Positions 55,181-62,640 of a stretch of DNA of 64,000 nt are shown here, piece by piece. Under the pieces are notes generated by a model. The model was not told the DNA's origin. It worked only from the letters and a program-made list of their open reading frames with translations, and searched no databases. The stretch spans positions 1-64,000 of the forward strand of contig REDV01000140.1 of assembly GCA_007695365.1 (NCBI GenBank), in the 5' to 3' direction. Position 1 is the stretch's first letter; every line of letters begins with the position of its first letter. A program made the position numbers and the translations under genes. The DNA is from Cryomorphaceae bacterium (lineage in GTDB: Bacteria > Bacteroidota > Bacteroidia > Flavobacteriales_D > SKUL01).

Positions 55181-55258
55181 ATGGAAATAAGCAGACTGAA
55201 ACCGAGAAAGGCGCTGAATAAAGCCTTTTTGAAACAACTACAAAAACTGACATGCTAG
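55181..55258 (+). pseudogene. Remnant resembling the N-terminus of a restriction-modification methylase
   Basis: A 25-codon open frame (ATG at 55181, TAG at 55256) with ISRLKPRKALNKAFLKQ. From memory, LKPxKALNKAFLK opens large Eco57I-like type IIG or ISP restriction-modification methylases of Bacteroidota. After this the frame ends and the TIGR02391 gene starts inside it (55252), so nearly all of such a gene would be missing. It may instead be a short leader peptide; the match is by recollection only. Confidence 0.45.
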
Positions 55259-55887
55259 ATTTTACTCATCTCCATCCTATTCTTGTGACAGACATTCAAA
55301 GCCATTTTGAAAATGGACTCTATACTGATGCTGTGCGTTCAGCAGTAATTACGTTTAATGATGAAGTCAAGAGGTACATCAAGAGCATTTACGAGTTGGA
55401 ATTGGATGGTGCTGATCTGATGCGTAAAACTTTTTCTAGGCAGAAGGGATTGCTAAAGTTTTCAGAGGATGATACTGAAACTACCCGAAATGTTCAAGAG
55501 GGGTACTGTACAATCATGGCCGGTGTTATGCAAGGAATCAGAAATCCAGTCACTCATGGAAACGAGTATTTCTCGGAGATTGAATGTGCAGAGATACTGG
55601 TGATGATTAGTCATTTATTGCGTATGTTCGACGGAGCTAAGGTTAATAATAGAATCCATTTGGATGGTCTTATATCCAAAATACGTTCTCTTGGGCCCGA
55701 ATCATTCATAAGAAGCGACAGAGGAGATAAAAGGCGATGGGTGGTCATCGAAGGCACCATTCACCACATTCATGACGGGCAAACTCACGGGCGTATTGGC
55801 AAGCTTAACGGGTACCTAAACAGTCCTCGTAAAGTAGATGGGAAAAACATAAGCAGTTACAAAAAAGGCAAAGAAATCGTTTCATAG
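55252..55887 (+). CDS. TIGR02391 (Hypoth_Ymh) domain protein with C-terminal extension
   Basis: 211 aa. Residues about 5-130 follow the TIGR02391 pattern: LHPILV, an Ala-Val-rich helix (DAVRSAVITFNDEVK), DGADLMRKTFS, a Glu-rich turn, EGYCTIMAGVMQGIRNPVTHG, then ILVMISHLLRMFD. The RNPxxHG segment resembles HEPN-fold active regions. The family is common in plasmids, prophages and defence islands, function unknown. The last 60 residues (RRWVVIEGTIHHIHDGQTHG... and a basic tail) do not belong to the domain. Starts inside the methylase-like remnant; followed 49 bp later by a methyltransferase-like gene. Confidence 0.8.
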   Translation: MLDFTHLHPILVTDIQSHFENGLYTDAVRSAVITFNDEVKRYIKSIYELELDGADLMRKTFSRQKGLLKFSEDDTETTRNVQEGYCTIMAGVMQGIRNPVTHGNEYFSEIECAEILVMISHLLRMFDGAKVNNRIHLDGLISKIRSLGPESFIRSDRGDKRRWVVIEGTIHHIHDGQTHGRIGKLNGYLNSPRKVDGKNISSYKKGKEIVS

Positions 55888-55936
55888 GTCATTCGGATCC
55901 TTGACTTGAATATTTTATATCATTAACTCAAAGAAC

Positions 55937-56620
55937 ATGAATCAATCAAAGCTATACGGCGCAGGAGACAAAATAATGAAGCTTGTTAAGGATGAAGTTA
56001 TTAGTATTCCTACGCACCAATTAAATATTCTGGATGTGGGTTTCGGAGATCCTGGTTCATTTTTTCTATTCTTCCACCTTTGTCCTTTCAATCAATATTG
56101 GGGAGTAGACCTGCTTGAAGAACAGAAATTTAAACTATCATACCCTGTAGCACTAATTAAAGAATCTGGTGAAGAATGTATTACCAATGGTTACGATTCT
56201 GTATATGTGAGATACTGTACTTTTTACAATTGCATTATTAAACAATTTAATAATAAAGTAAGTCCACTTCTTTCGGAGCAAGATTTCAAGAAAATTTTCA
56301 ACTTCCACTTTGAAATGCCTGTCCAGCAGTATTTGACTGATGGTGTCAAGAAGGATTATCGTCCGAATCTACTTGTGTTGTCTAATTTTCTTCATTGCTT
56401 GAATGACAAGAATGAAGCGGTTAATGTCTTTAGTAGCCTTATTGATTTTGTGAGTGATGATTGCTTTATTTTTATACAGGTATATACAGAGCCGCCGTTA
56501 GGGCAAACAAAGCTAGTATTCACAGAAGATGATTTAAAATTATTTGATTCACGTCTAAATGTTAAATGTAAGTATCCTGATGGGCAGTTTACCATAATTG
56601 CTGGAAGAAAGAGAGCGTAA
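55937..56620 (+). CDS. SAM-dependent methyltransferase-like protein
   Basis: 227 aa. LNILDVGFGDPGSFFLFF followed by YWGVDLLEE reads as motifs I and II of a class I methyltransferase, with an acidic residue ending the second strand. Later VLSNFLHCLND and CFIFIQVYTEP fit strands 4 and 5. No DPPY or NPPY motif, so a DNA amino-methylase is unlikely. A small-molecule, protein or RNA target is open. AT-rich, unlike host genes. Probably co-transcribed with the TIGR02391 gene and convergent with the three-gene operon. Confidence 0.65.
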   Translation: MNQSKLYGAGDKIMKLVKDEVISIPTHQLNILDVGFGDPGSFFLFFHLCPFNQYWGVDLLEEQKFKLSYPVALIKESGEECITNGYDSVYVRYCTFYNCIIKQFNNKVSPLLSEQDFKKIFNFHFEMPVQQYLTDGVKKDYRPNLLVLSNFLHCLNDKNEAVNVFSSLIDFVSDDCFIFIQVYTEPPLGQTKLVFTEDDLKLFDSRLNVKCKYPDGQFTIIAGRKRA

Positions 56621-56692
56621 AATGCACCCCATCTCGCGCAAGCATTAGCGCAGCGGTGCTTGTGTGAATGAGTTTTTCCACTGTTTTCGCAT

Positions 56693-57193
56693 CTATCCAT
56701 TTAATCGCTTTCTAAACGCCTTCATTTCAGCCTTTGTGCCGGGCGGAGAAATTGGCCACCGGGCTTTGCGTGCCATGATGGTTCTCAACTTTTCTGATTT
56801 TGTTCCGATGATGATCGTATGAGCTTTGTTATTCGGCTCTCCAAGATTTTCGGGATCTGAAAAAATGGGGTCGTACTCAACTTCTTGTTTTGGACAGTCT
56901 AATTGGTGGATATTTCGCCATTCCTCCACTTTGTGACTATAAACGAAGTAGTGCTTTGGGTCTTTAAAATTTGTTGTTCCCGTTTTGTACTGCTTCCCCA
57001 AGCGACTTAATGTTTCTTTGGGCGTTGAATACGCCGACCAGTCACAGGATTTATTGGGCCCCTTTTCAGGTGTGTTACCAAGCGCAGCCTCCTTGGGTTG
57101 AGGCTTTTGATCTTGGGTTTTGTGCGTTACATTCTGGTGATGAATAAAGAAATAAAGATCATCTGCATCAGGTATTTCTTCCTTTTCAAACAT
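56693..57193 (-). CDS. Island operon gene 3, unknown (DDLYxxIH / DWSAYSTP type)
   Basis: 166 aa. Begins near DADDLYFFIH, then a Lys/Gln/Pro linker, CDWSAYSTPKETL, a Lys-rich middle, and a C-terminal stretch with AHTIIIGTKSEKLR and MARKARW. I recall uncharacterised bacterial proteins that share this order (a DLYxRIH start, an S-V-D-W-x-x-Y-x-x-P box, an NxAHxxIxG box) but no name or function. No membrane or signal segment. Starts 7 bp after the stop of the gene before it. Confidence 0.65.
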   Translation of the reverse strand: MFEKEEIPDADDLYFFIHHQNVTHKTQDQKPQPKEAALGNTPEKGPNKSCDWSAYSTPKETLSRLGKQYKTGTTNFKDPKHYFVYSHKVEEWRNIHQLDCPKQEVEYDPIFSDPENLGEPNNKAHTIIIGTKSEKLRTIMARKARWPISPPGTKAEMKAFRKRLNG

Positions 57194-57200
57194 ACTGTCA

Positions 57201-57764
57201 TTAGCGGGAAAGGGCAGTCAGGTAACCTACTACATCATCAGGAAGCGGCTTATCCAATTCAATTCCTCCTTGCCGCCCCAATTCTTCTCTGTACTTATCG
57301 AAGTAGAAATATGCGATTTTGGATGCGGGATTTCGGAAATTTATCAGCATAAACGCTTCTGACAAACGCCAAACCACGTCAATCGATCCGTCGGGACACG
57401 CGTTGATTTCTGGAAAAGACAAAATCAGGTTCTGCTGGTCAGAGAGACTTTTAAATGCTTTTTTCAAAAAGGCTAAAGCATTCTCTATATTTTCTGATTC
57501 TGGTTTAAGCGCGTCATTCTCATCCCAATTGGCAACTAAGGATTCGAGCTCTGTTCTTTCTTCTTTCAGCTGTTGATTGAAATGATCATAGTCCTTGTTG
57601 GACGAACGTTCGAAACCCACTACAACTTTCATCTCGCTTCTTGGAGCATACGCCCATTCAGAGTCAAGAAACTCTTTGCTGTACCCTTGGTCGAGCGGCA
57701 ACTTGGGGCGATCGAAGGAGTGAATCTTGTCGGTTATAAAACGGTTATTGAATGTGGAGTTCAT
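57201..57764 (-). CDS. Island operon gene 2, unknown (nWDe / P-S-P-D type)
   Basis: 187 aa. Contains LESLVANWDENDA, then ENIENALAFLKKAF, then INACPDGSIDVVW and a strand-rich end. Similar small proteins (an nWdg core, a helix, and a PdGgi..eW strand) are widespread and often sit beside DLYxRIH-type proteins, as here; this is recollection rather than a search. No catalytic or membrane motif. Lies between operon genes 1 and 3 with gaps of 15 and 7 bp. Confidence 0.65.
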   Translation of the reverse strand: MNSTFNNRFITDKIHSFDRPKLPLDQGYSKEFLDSEWAYAPRSEMKVVVGFERSSNKDYDHFNQQLKEERTELESLVANWDENDALKPESENIENALAFLKKAFKSLSDQQNLILSFPEINACPDGSIDVVWRLSEAFMLINFRNPASKIAYFYFDKYREELGRQGGIELDKPLPDDVVGYLTALSR

Positions 57765-57779
57765 CTTTCAATTCAATTT

Positions 57780-58454
57780 TTATTGCTCAATGAATGTAAA
57801 AGCACCTGATTTGCGCATCTGATCTTCTTTTTTTAGTGCCCGATCAATATGCTGCTTTATTTCCTGCAACTGCGAGCGCGTTAAACTTACATAGAGCTCT
57901 TTCTGACCGTCAGCATCACGCCGTGCAAGTTTTAGTCGATGAATAATAATGGCATGTTCACATTCCAAAGATGGATCCTCGTCATCAAACAAGAGGCGAA
58001 TATCAGAAATCACTCTGCAAGAATCATAAACATGCTCTGATTCATACAACAAGCTGGTTGCCTTCAGTGCACGACGAATAACAATTGCTTCGTCGTATAA
58101 AAGCTGCACCCTTTCTGCGATTTTTTCCGCATTACCAAAATCCTTTTCTTGAAGCTGGTCACTCAATGAAGAGTAGAAGTCTTTAAAAAACACTTCTGAC
58201 GTATCATTTTGACGGTATCGGAATGAAATCATTCCTAAGATTGCCTCTATCGCATGCCTATGTTTTGTTTCTTTAATCTCGGCAATCCAATTAACAATAT
58301 CCTGAATTTTAGGCGTAGTATCTTTGCTTAATCCACCTTTAAAAAGATCACTTAGTTTATCAAACTCCTTCAGTTCCAAATCACCAATGGTAATAAATCC
58401 GGATAGATGATTTTCTGGAATGTTTATTCTGGCCACAGCAGGCAAGTTAACCAA
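57780..58454 (-). CDS. Island operon gene 1, unknown (ISDIRxxFD type)
   Basis: 224 aa. First half is a helical region (IQDIVNWIAEIKETKHRHAIE). Second half has ATSLLYESEHVYDSCRVI, SDIRLLFDDEDP, HAIIIHRLKLARRD and LYVSLTRSQLQEIKQHIDRA, a pattern of uncharacterised proteins with a 'xDxRPxFD' strand pair and a final helix. It heads the minus-strand operon of three genes. No signal peptide or membrane helix, so cytosolic. Confidence 0.65.
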   Translation of the reverse strand: MVNLPAVARINIPENHLSGFITIGDLELKEFDKLSDLFKGGLSKDTTPKIQDIVNWIAEIKETKHRHAIEAILGMISFRYRQNDTSEVFFKDFYSSLSDQLQEKDFGNAEKIAERVQLLYDEAIVIRRALKATSLLYESEHVYDSCRVISDIRLLFDDEDPSLECEHAIIIHRLKLARRDADGQKELYVSLTRSQLQEIKQHIDRALKKEDQMRKSGAFTFIEQ

Positions 58455-58626
58455 TTTGCGTACAACAATACGAATTATCGGAAAAATGTCCTAAATAGTT
58501 AACATTATTTGGTCGGGGAATTTCTGCGTTTATTCCTTTCATGAACATTTACTTTACCTTCTGGTTCCTTTCCAACGGCATTTCTGGTGACCATGCTCCG
58601 CGCTGCTTTTTTCCCCAACTCCACTC

Positions 58627-58716
58627 GCGCGCGATTGCATCGCGTGCGCTTATGTACCCCCCGTACCCGCGAAGCCCTGCTTCGTGGGGAGTTACTGTGG
58701 CAAGTTTTACTTGCCA
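58627..58716. repeat. Three tandem hairpins at the right end of the island
   Basis: GCGAT(58631-58635)/ATCGC(58639-58643); a 10-bp stem 58666-58675/58679-58688 with one G-T pair and loop CCT; and an 8-bp stem 58698-58705/58709-58716 with loop TTT. They lie in the GC-rich non-coding stretch between the operon-gene-1 promoter side and the right repeat. Remainder of 58455-58776: no gene seen. Compare the hairpins at 38-115, also beside a duplicated gene 3' end. Confidence 0.65.
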
Positions 58717-58776
58717 ATACCCCCGCTGCTGCGCGAAAAACAATTCGACGCAGTCCATTCCTTAACGAACCACACG

Positions 58777-58822
58777 TCTGATTTCCTGACCTACCCCGGT
58801 ATCGGCAACTCGCTGACCATTT
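58777..58822. repeat. Right direct repeat of the island (native pgm 3' end)
   Basis: Second copy of the 46-bp repeat at 54987-55032. Here bases 58791-58822 are the genuine end of the phosphohexomutase gene and the other 14 bp are its downstream flank. Confidence 0.9.
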
Positions 58823-60527
58823 GTTCGGTGCGACGGCCGAGATCTGTCCAAACGTTGTGGAAGTTGGCGGTGGAGGAAAGCGGCGCTTTCAGGCTGAAGT
58901 AGAATTTGATTTTGGGCTCGGTGCCGGAGGGGCGGGCTGTAATCTTGCTGCCATCCTGCAGCACAAATTGCAACACATTGCTTTTGGGCAATCCGATGGG
59001 TTCGCGCTGGCCATTTTCAAGGTTCAGCACCTCCTGCGACTGAAAGTCTTTGCGAAGCATCACAGGCACACCGCCTAATTGTTGCGGCGGCTGGGTGCGC
59101 AGCGTTTCCATCAACATTTTGATTTCCTCCGCGCCATCTCGACCTTTGCGGGTAACGGAAACCAGCGATTCACGGTAACAGCCGTAGCGTGCGTAAATAT
59201 CCAGCAGCAATGCATAAAAACTGCTGCCCCGGCTTTTGGCCCACGCGGCAGCTTCGCACAGCATGACCGACGAAATCACGGCGTCCTTGTCGCGGACCAA
59301 ATCGCCCACGAGGTAGCCGTAGCTCTCTTCGCCCCCGCCAATAAAAACCTCCGAGCCTTCTTTGCGCGCAATCACGTCGGCAATGTACTTGAAGCCGGTG
59401 AGCGTTTCGTAGGTGTTTACGCCGTAATCGCGGGCTATTTCCCCGAGTAAATCAGAAGTTACCACCGTTTTGCAAACAAACTCGTTGCCCTGCAGTTTGC
59501 CCAACTCCTTCCACTTTTCGAGCAGGTAGTAAATCAGCACCGAAGCAGCCTGGTTGCCGTTGAGAAGTTCCAGCTCACCCTTCAGATTGCGCACGGCGAT
59601 ACCCACGCGGTCGGCGTCGGGATCGGTACCGAGAATAATATCCGCACCGGATTGTTCACCCTGCGCAAGCGCCATGGCAAGGGCTTCGCGCTCCTCGGGG
59701 TTGGGCGATTTTACAGTAGAGAAAGCCGGGTCGGGATGGCTTTGTTCCTTTACAAGGGCAGTGTGCGTAAAACCGGCTTCGCGAAGCGCATCGGGAACCA
59801 GCATCACAGAAGTACCATGCAATGGGGTGAAAACCACCTTCAATTCGGAGGCTGCCTGAGCGTCGTTCAGGAGGTACAAGTTGCGGATGGCCTGCAAATA
59901 CATGCGGTCCATTTCCTTTCCAAGCACCTGTATAAGCGACTCGTCAACATCGGTTCGCACCTGTTCGATGCCTTCCATTTTTCGCACTTCGGCGATGATG
60001 TTGGTGTCGTGCGGAGCCACAATCTGCCCGCCATCGTTCCAGTACACCTTGTAGCCGTTGTACTCGGGGGGGTTGTGCGATGCCGTAACTACAATGCCCG
60101 TGGTGCAGCCCAATTGGCGCACGGCAAACGACAACTCTGGCGTGGGTCGCAGGCTCTCAAACAGGTAGGCCTGCACACCGTTGGCTGCAAACACCTCGGC
60201 GGCGGTACGCGCAAACTCCGCGCTGTTGTACCTGCAATCAAAAGCAATGGCTGCTTTTGGATTTTCAATGCCGCATTGCCGGATGTAATTGCAAAGCCCT
60301 TGTGTAGCCATGGCAATGGTGTATCGGTTTACGCGGTTGGTGCCGGGGCCCATGATTCCGCGCAAACCACCGGTGCCAAATTCAAGGTCGCGGTAAAAAG
60401 CCTCGGTGAGCTCGTCCGATTGGTCGGCCATCATCTGCTGCACCTGTTGGCGTGTTTGTTCGTCGTAAGGAGCTTGTGTCCAGCTTTGCGCTCTTTGCAG
60501 AACGCGCTCTTCGGTTGGTTGACCCAT
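58791..60527 (-). CDS. Phosphoglucomutase/phosphomannomutase family protein
   Basis: 578 aa from the ATG at 60527; upstream codons overlap rfbB. Interconverts hexose 1- and 6-phosphates. The phospho-Ser is Ser150 in TASHNPPEYNGYK, the metal loop is GTDPDADRVG, the sugar loop GGGEESYGYL, and the phosphate-binding RPSGTEPKIKFY is near the end. The beta form of the long PgcA/PMM-2 type is expected. In the dTDP-sugar operon it can supply glucose-1-phosphate. Its 3' end is the island's duplicated target. Confidence 0.93.
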   Translation of the reverse strand: MGQPTEERVLQRAQSWTQAPYDEQTRQQVQQMMADQSDELTEAFYRDLEFGTGGLRGIMGPGTNRVNRYTIAMATQGLCNYIRQCGIENPKAAIAFDCRYNSAEFARTAAEVFAANGVQAYLFESLRPTPELSFAVRQLGCTTGIVVTASHNPPEYNGYKVYWNDGGQIVAPHDTNIIAEVRKMEGIEQVRTDVDESLIQVLGKEMDRMYLQAIRNLYLLNDAQAASELKVVFTPLHGTSVMLVPDALREAGFTHTALVKEQSHPDPAFSTVKSPNPEEREALAMALAQGEQSGADIILGTDPDADRVGIAVRNLKGELELLNGNQAASVLIYYLLEKWKELGKLQGNEFVCKTVVTSDLLGEIARDYGVNTYETLTGFKYIADVIARKEGSEVFIGGGEESYGYLVGDLVRDKDAVISSVMLCEAAAWAKSRGSSFYALLLDIYARYGCYRESLVSVTRKGRDGAEEIKMLMETLRTQPPQQLGGVPVMLRKDFQSQEVLNLENGQREPIGLPKSNVLQFVLQDGSKITARPSGTEPKIKFYFSLKAPLSSTANFHNVWTDLGRRTEQMVSELPIPG

Positions 60528-60528
60528 G

Positions 60529-61548
60529 CTAAGCGGTGAATTTTTTAACGTACCACTGTACGGTTTTTTCAATTCCTGATTCAAAGTTTTCGTCGGCGCG
60601 CCAGCCCAGCTCACCTTCAATTTTGGTGGCGTCAATGGCGTAGCGCTGGTCGTGACCCGGCCGGTCTGTTACAAAGTTGATGAGCCGCTCATAGCTCCCT
60701 TCTGCATCGGGGTGAATGCGGTTGAGCATCTCGCAAATGGTGCGGGCTATGTAGAGGTTGTTGCGCTCGTTTCGTCCGCCAATGTTGTAGGTTTCGCCCT
60801 CGCTGCCTTTTTCAAAGGCGAGTAAAATTCCCTTGCAGTGATCCAGCACATAGAGCCAATCGCGAATGTTGCTGCCGTCGCCATAAATGGGAATAGGCTG
60901 TGCAGACAAGGCCTTGCGGATGATGGTTGGAATGAGTTTCTCATCGTGCTGCTTCGGACCGTAATTGTTGGAGCAGTTGGTGGTAACCACTCCCAGCCCG
61001 AAAGTGTGAAAATAGCTACGCACAAAATGGTCGCTGCTGGCTTTGCTGGCGCTGTACGGACTGTTGGGTGCGTAGGGAGTGGTTTCGGAAAAGAGACCCG
61101 TTTCGCCCAGGCTTCCGTAAACCTCGTCGGTAGATACGTGCAGGAAGCGCGCGTGTTCCATACCCGCTTTGCGCTGATGCGGCGCGTCCATCCAGTACTT
61201 TCGGGCCACTTCCAGCAGGTTAAAGGTGCCCACCACGTTGGTTTGCACAAAAGCCTTGGGGCCTGTAATGCTGTTGTCCACGTGCGATTCGGCCGCGAAG
61301 TGAATCACGCCGTCAATTCGGTGCTCGCTGAAAATGCGCTCAACCCATTCGGTATCGCAAATATCTCCCTGCACAAAGGTGTAGCGGGGGTGGTTTTCAA
61401 CTTCCTTTAGATTTTGAAGATTGCCGGCATAGGTGAGCAAATCGAGGTTCACGACGTGAACATCGGGTCTGGTTTCCAGCAGATGCGGAACGAAATTGGA
61501 GCCAATAAATCCTGCTCCTCCTGTAACGAGTATATGGGTAGGGTTCAT
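60529..61548 (-). CDS. rfbB: dTDP-glucose 4,6-dehydratase
   Basis: 339 aa from the ATG at 61548. Extended SDR enzyme making dTDP-4-keto-6-deoxyglucose. NAD-binding TGGAGFIGSN at residues 9-18, the catalytic STDEVYG strand and YSASKASSD loop present. The frame is open for 108 more codons upstream, but they overlap rfbD. The 4-bp overlap with rfbD and a 1-bp gap to the mutase gene show one operon. rfbA and rfbC are not in the window. Confidence 0.95.
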   Translation of the reverse strand: MNPTHILVTGGAGFIGSNFVPHLLETRPDVHVVNLDLLTYAGNLQNLKEVENHPRYTFVQGDICDTEWVERIFSEHRIDGVIHFAAESHVDNSITGPKAFVQTNVVGTFNLLEVARKYWMDAPHQRKAGMEHARFLHVSTDEVYGSLGETGLFSETTPYAPNSPYSASKASSDHFVRSYFHTFGLGVVTTNCSNNYGPKQHDEKLIPTIIRKALSAQPIPIYGDGSNIRDWLYVLDHCKGILLAFEKGSEGETYNIGGRNERNNLYIARTICEMLNRIHPDAEGSYERLINFVTDRPGHDQRYAIDATKIEGELGWRADENFESGIEKTVQWYVKKFTA

Positions 61549-62438
61549 TTCTGTGTGAGTTTTTGAAGACATTCGCTCAGGGCGTCCTGCCACATGGCGA
61601 TGCAGAGGCCAAAGGTAGCCTGAATTTTTTGCGTGTTCAGCACGCTGAAAGCAGGTCGTTTGGCGGGCGTGGGATAGTCTGCCGTGGTACAGGGCTCCAC
61701 CCTGCAGTTCAGACCCACCTGTTGCATGATTTCGGAGGCAAAGTGGTACCACGTGGTGGCGCCGCTGTTCACAAAATGGTACAGCCCCCCGTATTCGTTG
61801 GGGTTGTTTAACAACATGGGCACCATTTGCAACAAAGCCTCTGCAAGGTGTCCGGCGTAGGTAGGACAACCGTGCTGGTCGTTCACCACGCGCAGCGACT
61901 CCCTTTCAGCGCCCAGCTTCAGCATGGTTTTTACGAAGTTGTGGCCGTATTGGGAATAAAACCACGCGGTGCGAATGGCCAGGTTTTGTGGACAAGTCCG
62001 CAACACCGCTTTCTCGCCCAGGAGTTTGGATTTTCCGTAGGCACCCTGCGGTCCTGTGGCGTCGCTTTCCAGGTAACCGGCAGCATCTGCCGTGCGATCA
62101 CCACTAAATACATAGTCGGTTGAAATGTGCACCATTCTCACTGCAAGGCGTGCACATACTCGGGCCAGCACTTCAGGGATGGTGGCGTTTGCGTGCAAGG
62201 CCTCTTCGGTTTCTGTTTCGGCGCGATCTACGGCGGTATAGGCCGCAGTGTGAATCAGCAGGTGAATGCCGTGCTTTTGTATCCAGTTTTCAACCTGTGC
62301 TTCATCGGCAAGATCGAGGTCATCACGGCGCGTAAACTCAAAGCGAAATTCAGAACCGGCATCACACACATCTCGCAGGCATTGACCCAATTGGCCAGAT
62401 GCTCCCGTTACCCATATGCTTGCGTTTGTTGCTGACAT
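61545..62438 (-). CDS. rfbD: dTDP-4-dehydrorhamnose reductase
   Basis: 297 aa from the ATG at 62438. Last step to dTDP-L-rhamnose. NADPH-binding TGASGQLGQ at residues 11-19, STDYVFSGD and YGKSKLLGE (Tyr-x-x-x-Lys) present, plus the C-terminal substrate part. First gene of the rfbD-rfbB-mutase operon. A perfect -7 box ends only 4 bp before this ATG, so the message may be leaderless. The rhamnose goes to surface polysaccharide. Confidence 0.93.
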   Translation of the reverse strand: MSATNASIWVTGASGQLGQCLRDVCDAGSEFRFEFTRRDDLDLADEAQVENWIQKHGIHLLIHTAAYTAVDRAETETEEALHANATIPEVLARVCARLAVRMVHISTDYVFSGDRTADAAGYLESDATGPQGAYGKSKLLGEKAVLRTCPQNLAIRTAWFYSQYGHNFVKTMLKLGAERESLRVVNDQHGCPTYAGHLAEALLQMVPMLLNNPNEYGGLYHFVNSGATTWYHFASEIMQQVGLNCRVEPCTTADYPTPAKRPAFSVLNTQKIQATFGLCIAMWQDALSECLQKLTQK

Positions 62439-62442
62439 GCCG

Positions 62443-62450
62443 CAAAAATA
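62443..62450 (-). promoter_or_regulatory. -7 box (TATTTTTG) abutting rfbD
   Basis: TATTTTTG on the minus strand with just CGGC between it and the rfbD ATG. Transcription would start at or within a base or two of the start codon. No clear -33 element. Confidence 0.55.
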
Positions 62451-62640
62451 GGGTTTTGGGGTTGTCCGGTGAGGGTTTTGCGTGGCTTGTGCATCAAGGT
62501 TCAATCATCTAGGATGACACATTCTTGCCAACCCTACATTCAACTACGCCATGCGTTCAATGATGCTGGCGGCAATAGATAGGGTGGGGTACCTTGTGGG
62601 CGCTAACCAACCCAAACAATTACCAAAATTCAACAGAGAA

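Larger units (their letters stand above)
54987..58822. mobile_element. Accessory island bounded by 46-bp direct repeats
   Basis: A 3.8-kb segment between the two copies of the phosphohexomutase 3' end. The interior is visibly richer in A+T than the flanking housekeeping genes, has long non-coding stretches, and holds a gene fragment plus five genes absent from any nearby operon. This is the footprint of site-specific integration at a gene's 3' end, leaving the host gene intact. No integrase or transposase is present, so the element is either a decayed, a satellite or a cassette-type insertion. Confidence 0.75.

Noticed and set aside
58505-58765. Several short overlapping open frames in the non-coding strip right of the island operon
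   Set aside because: They run through hairpins, appear in several frames of both strands and show no coding bias.
59652-60539. 295-codon open frame antisense to the phosphohexomutase gene
   Set aside because: Same reason: the mutase active-site motifs prove the other strand, and this product resembles nothing.
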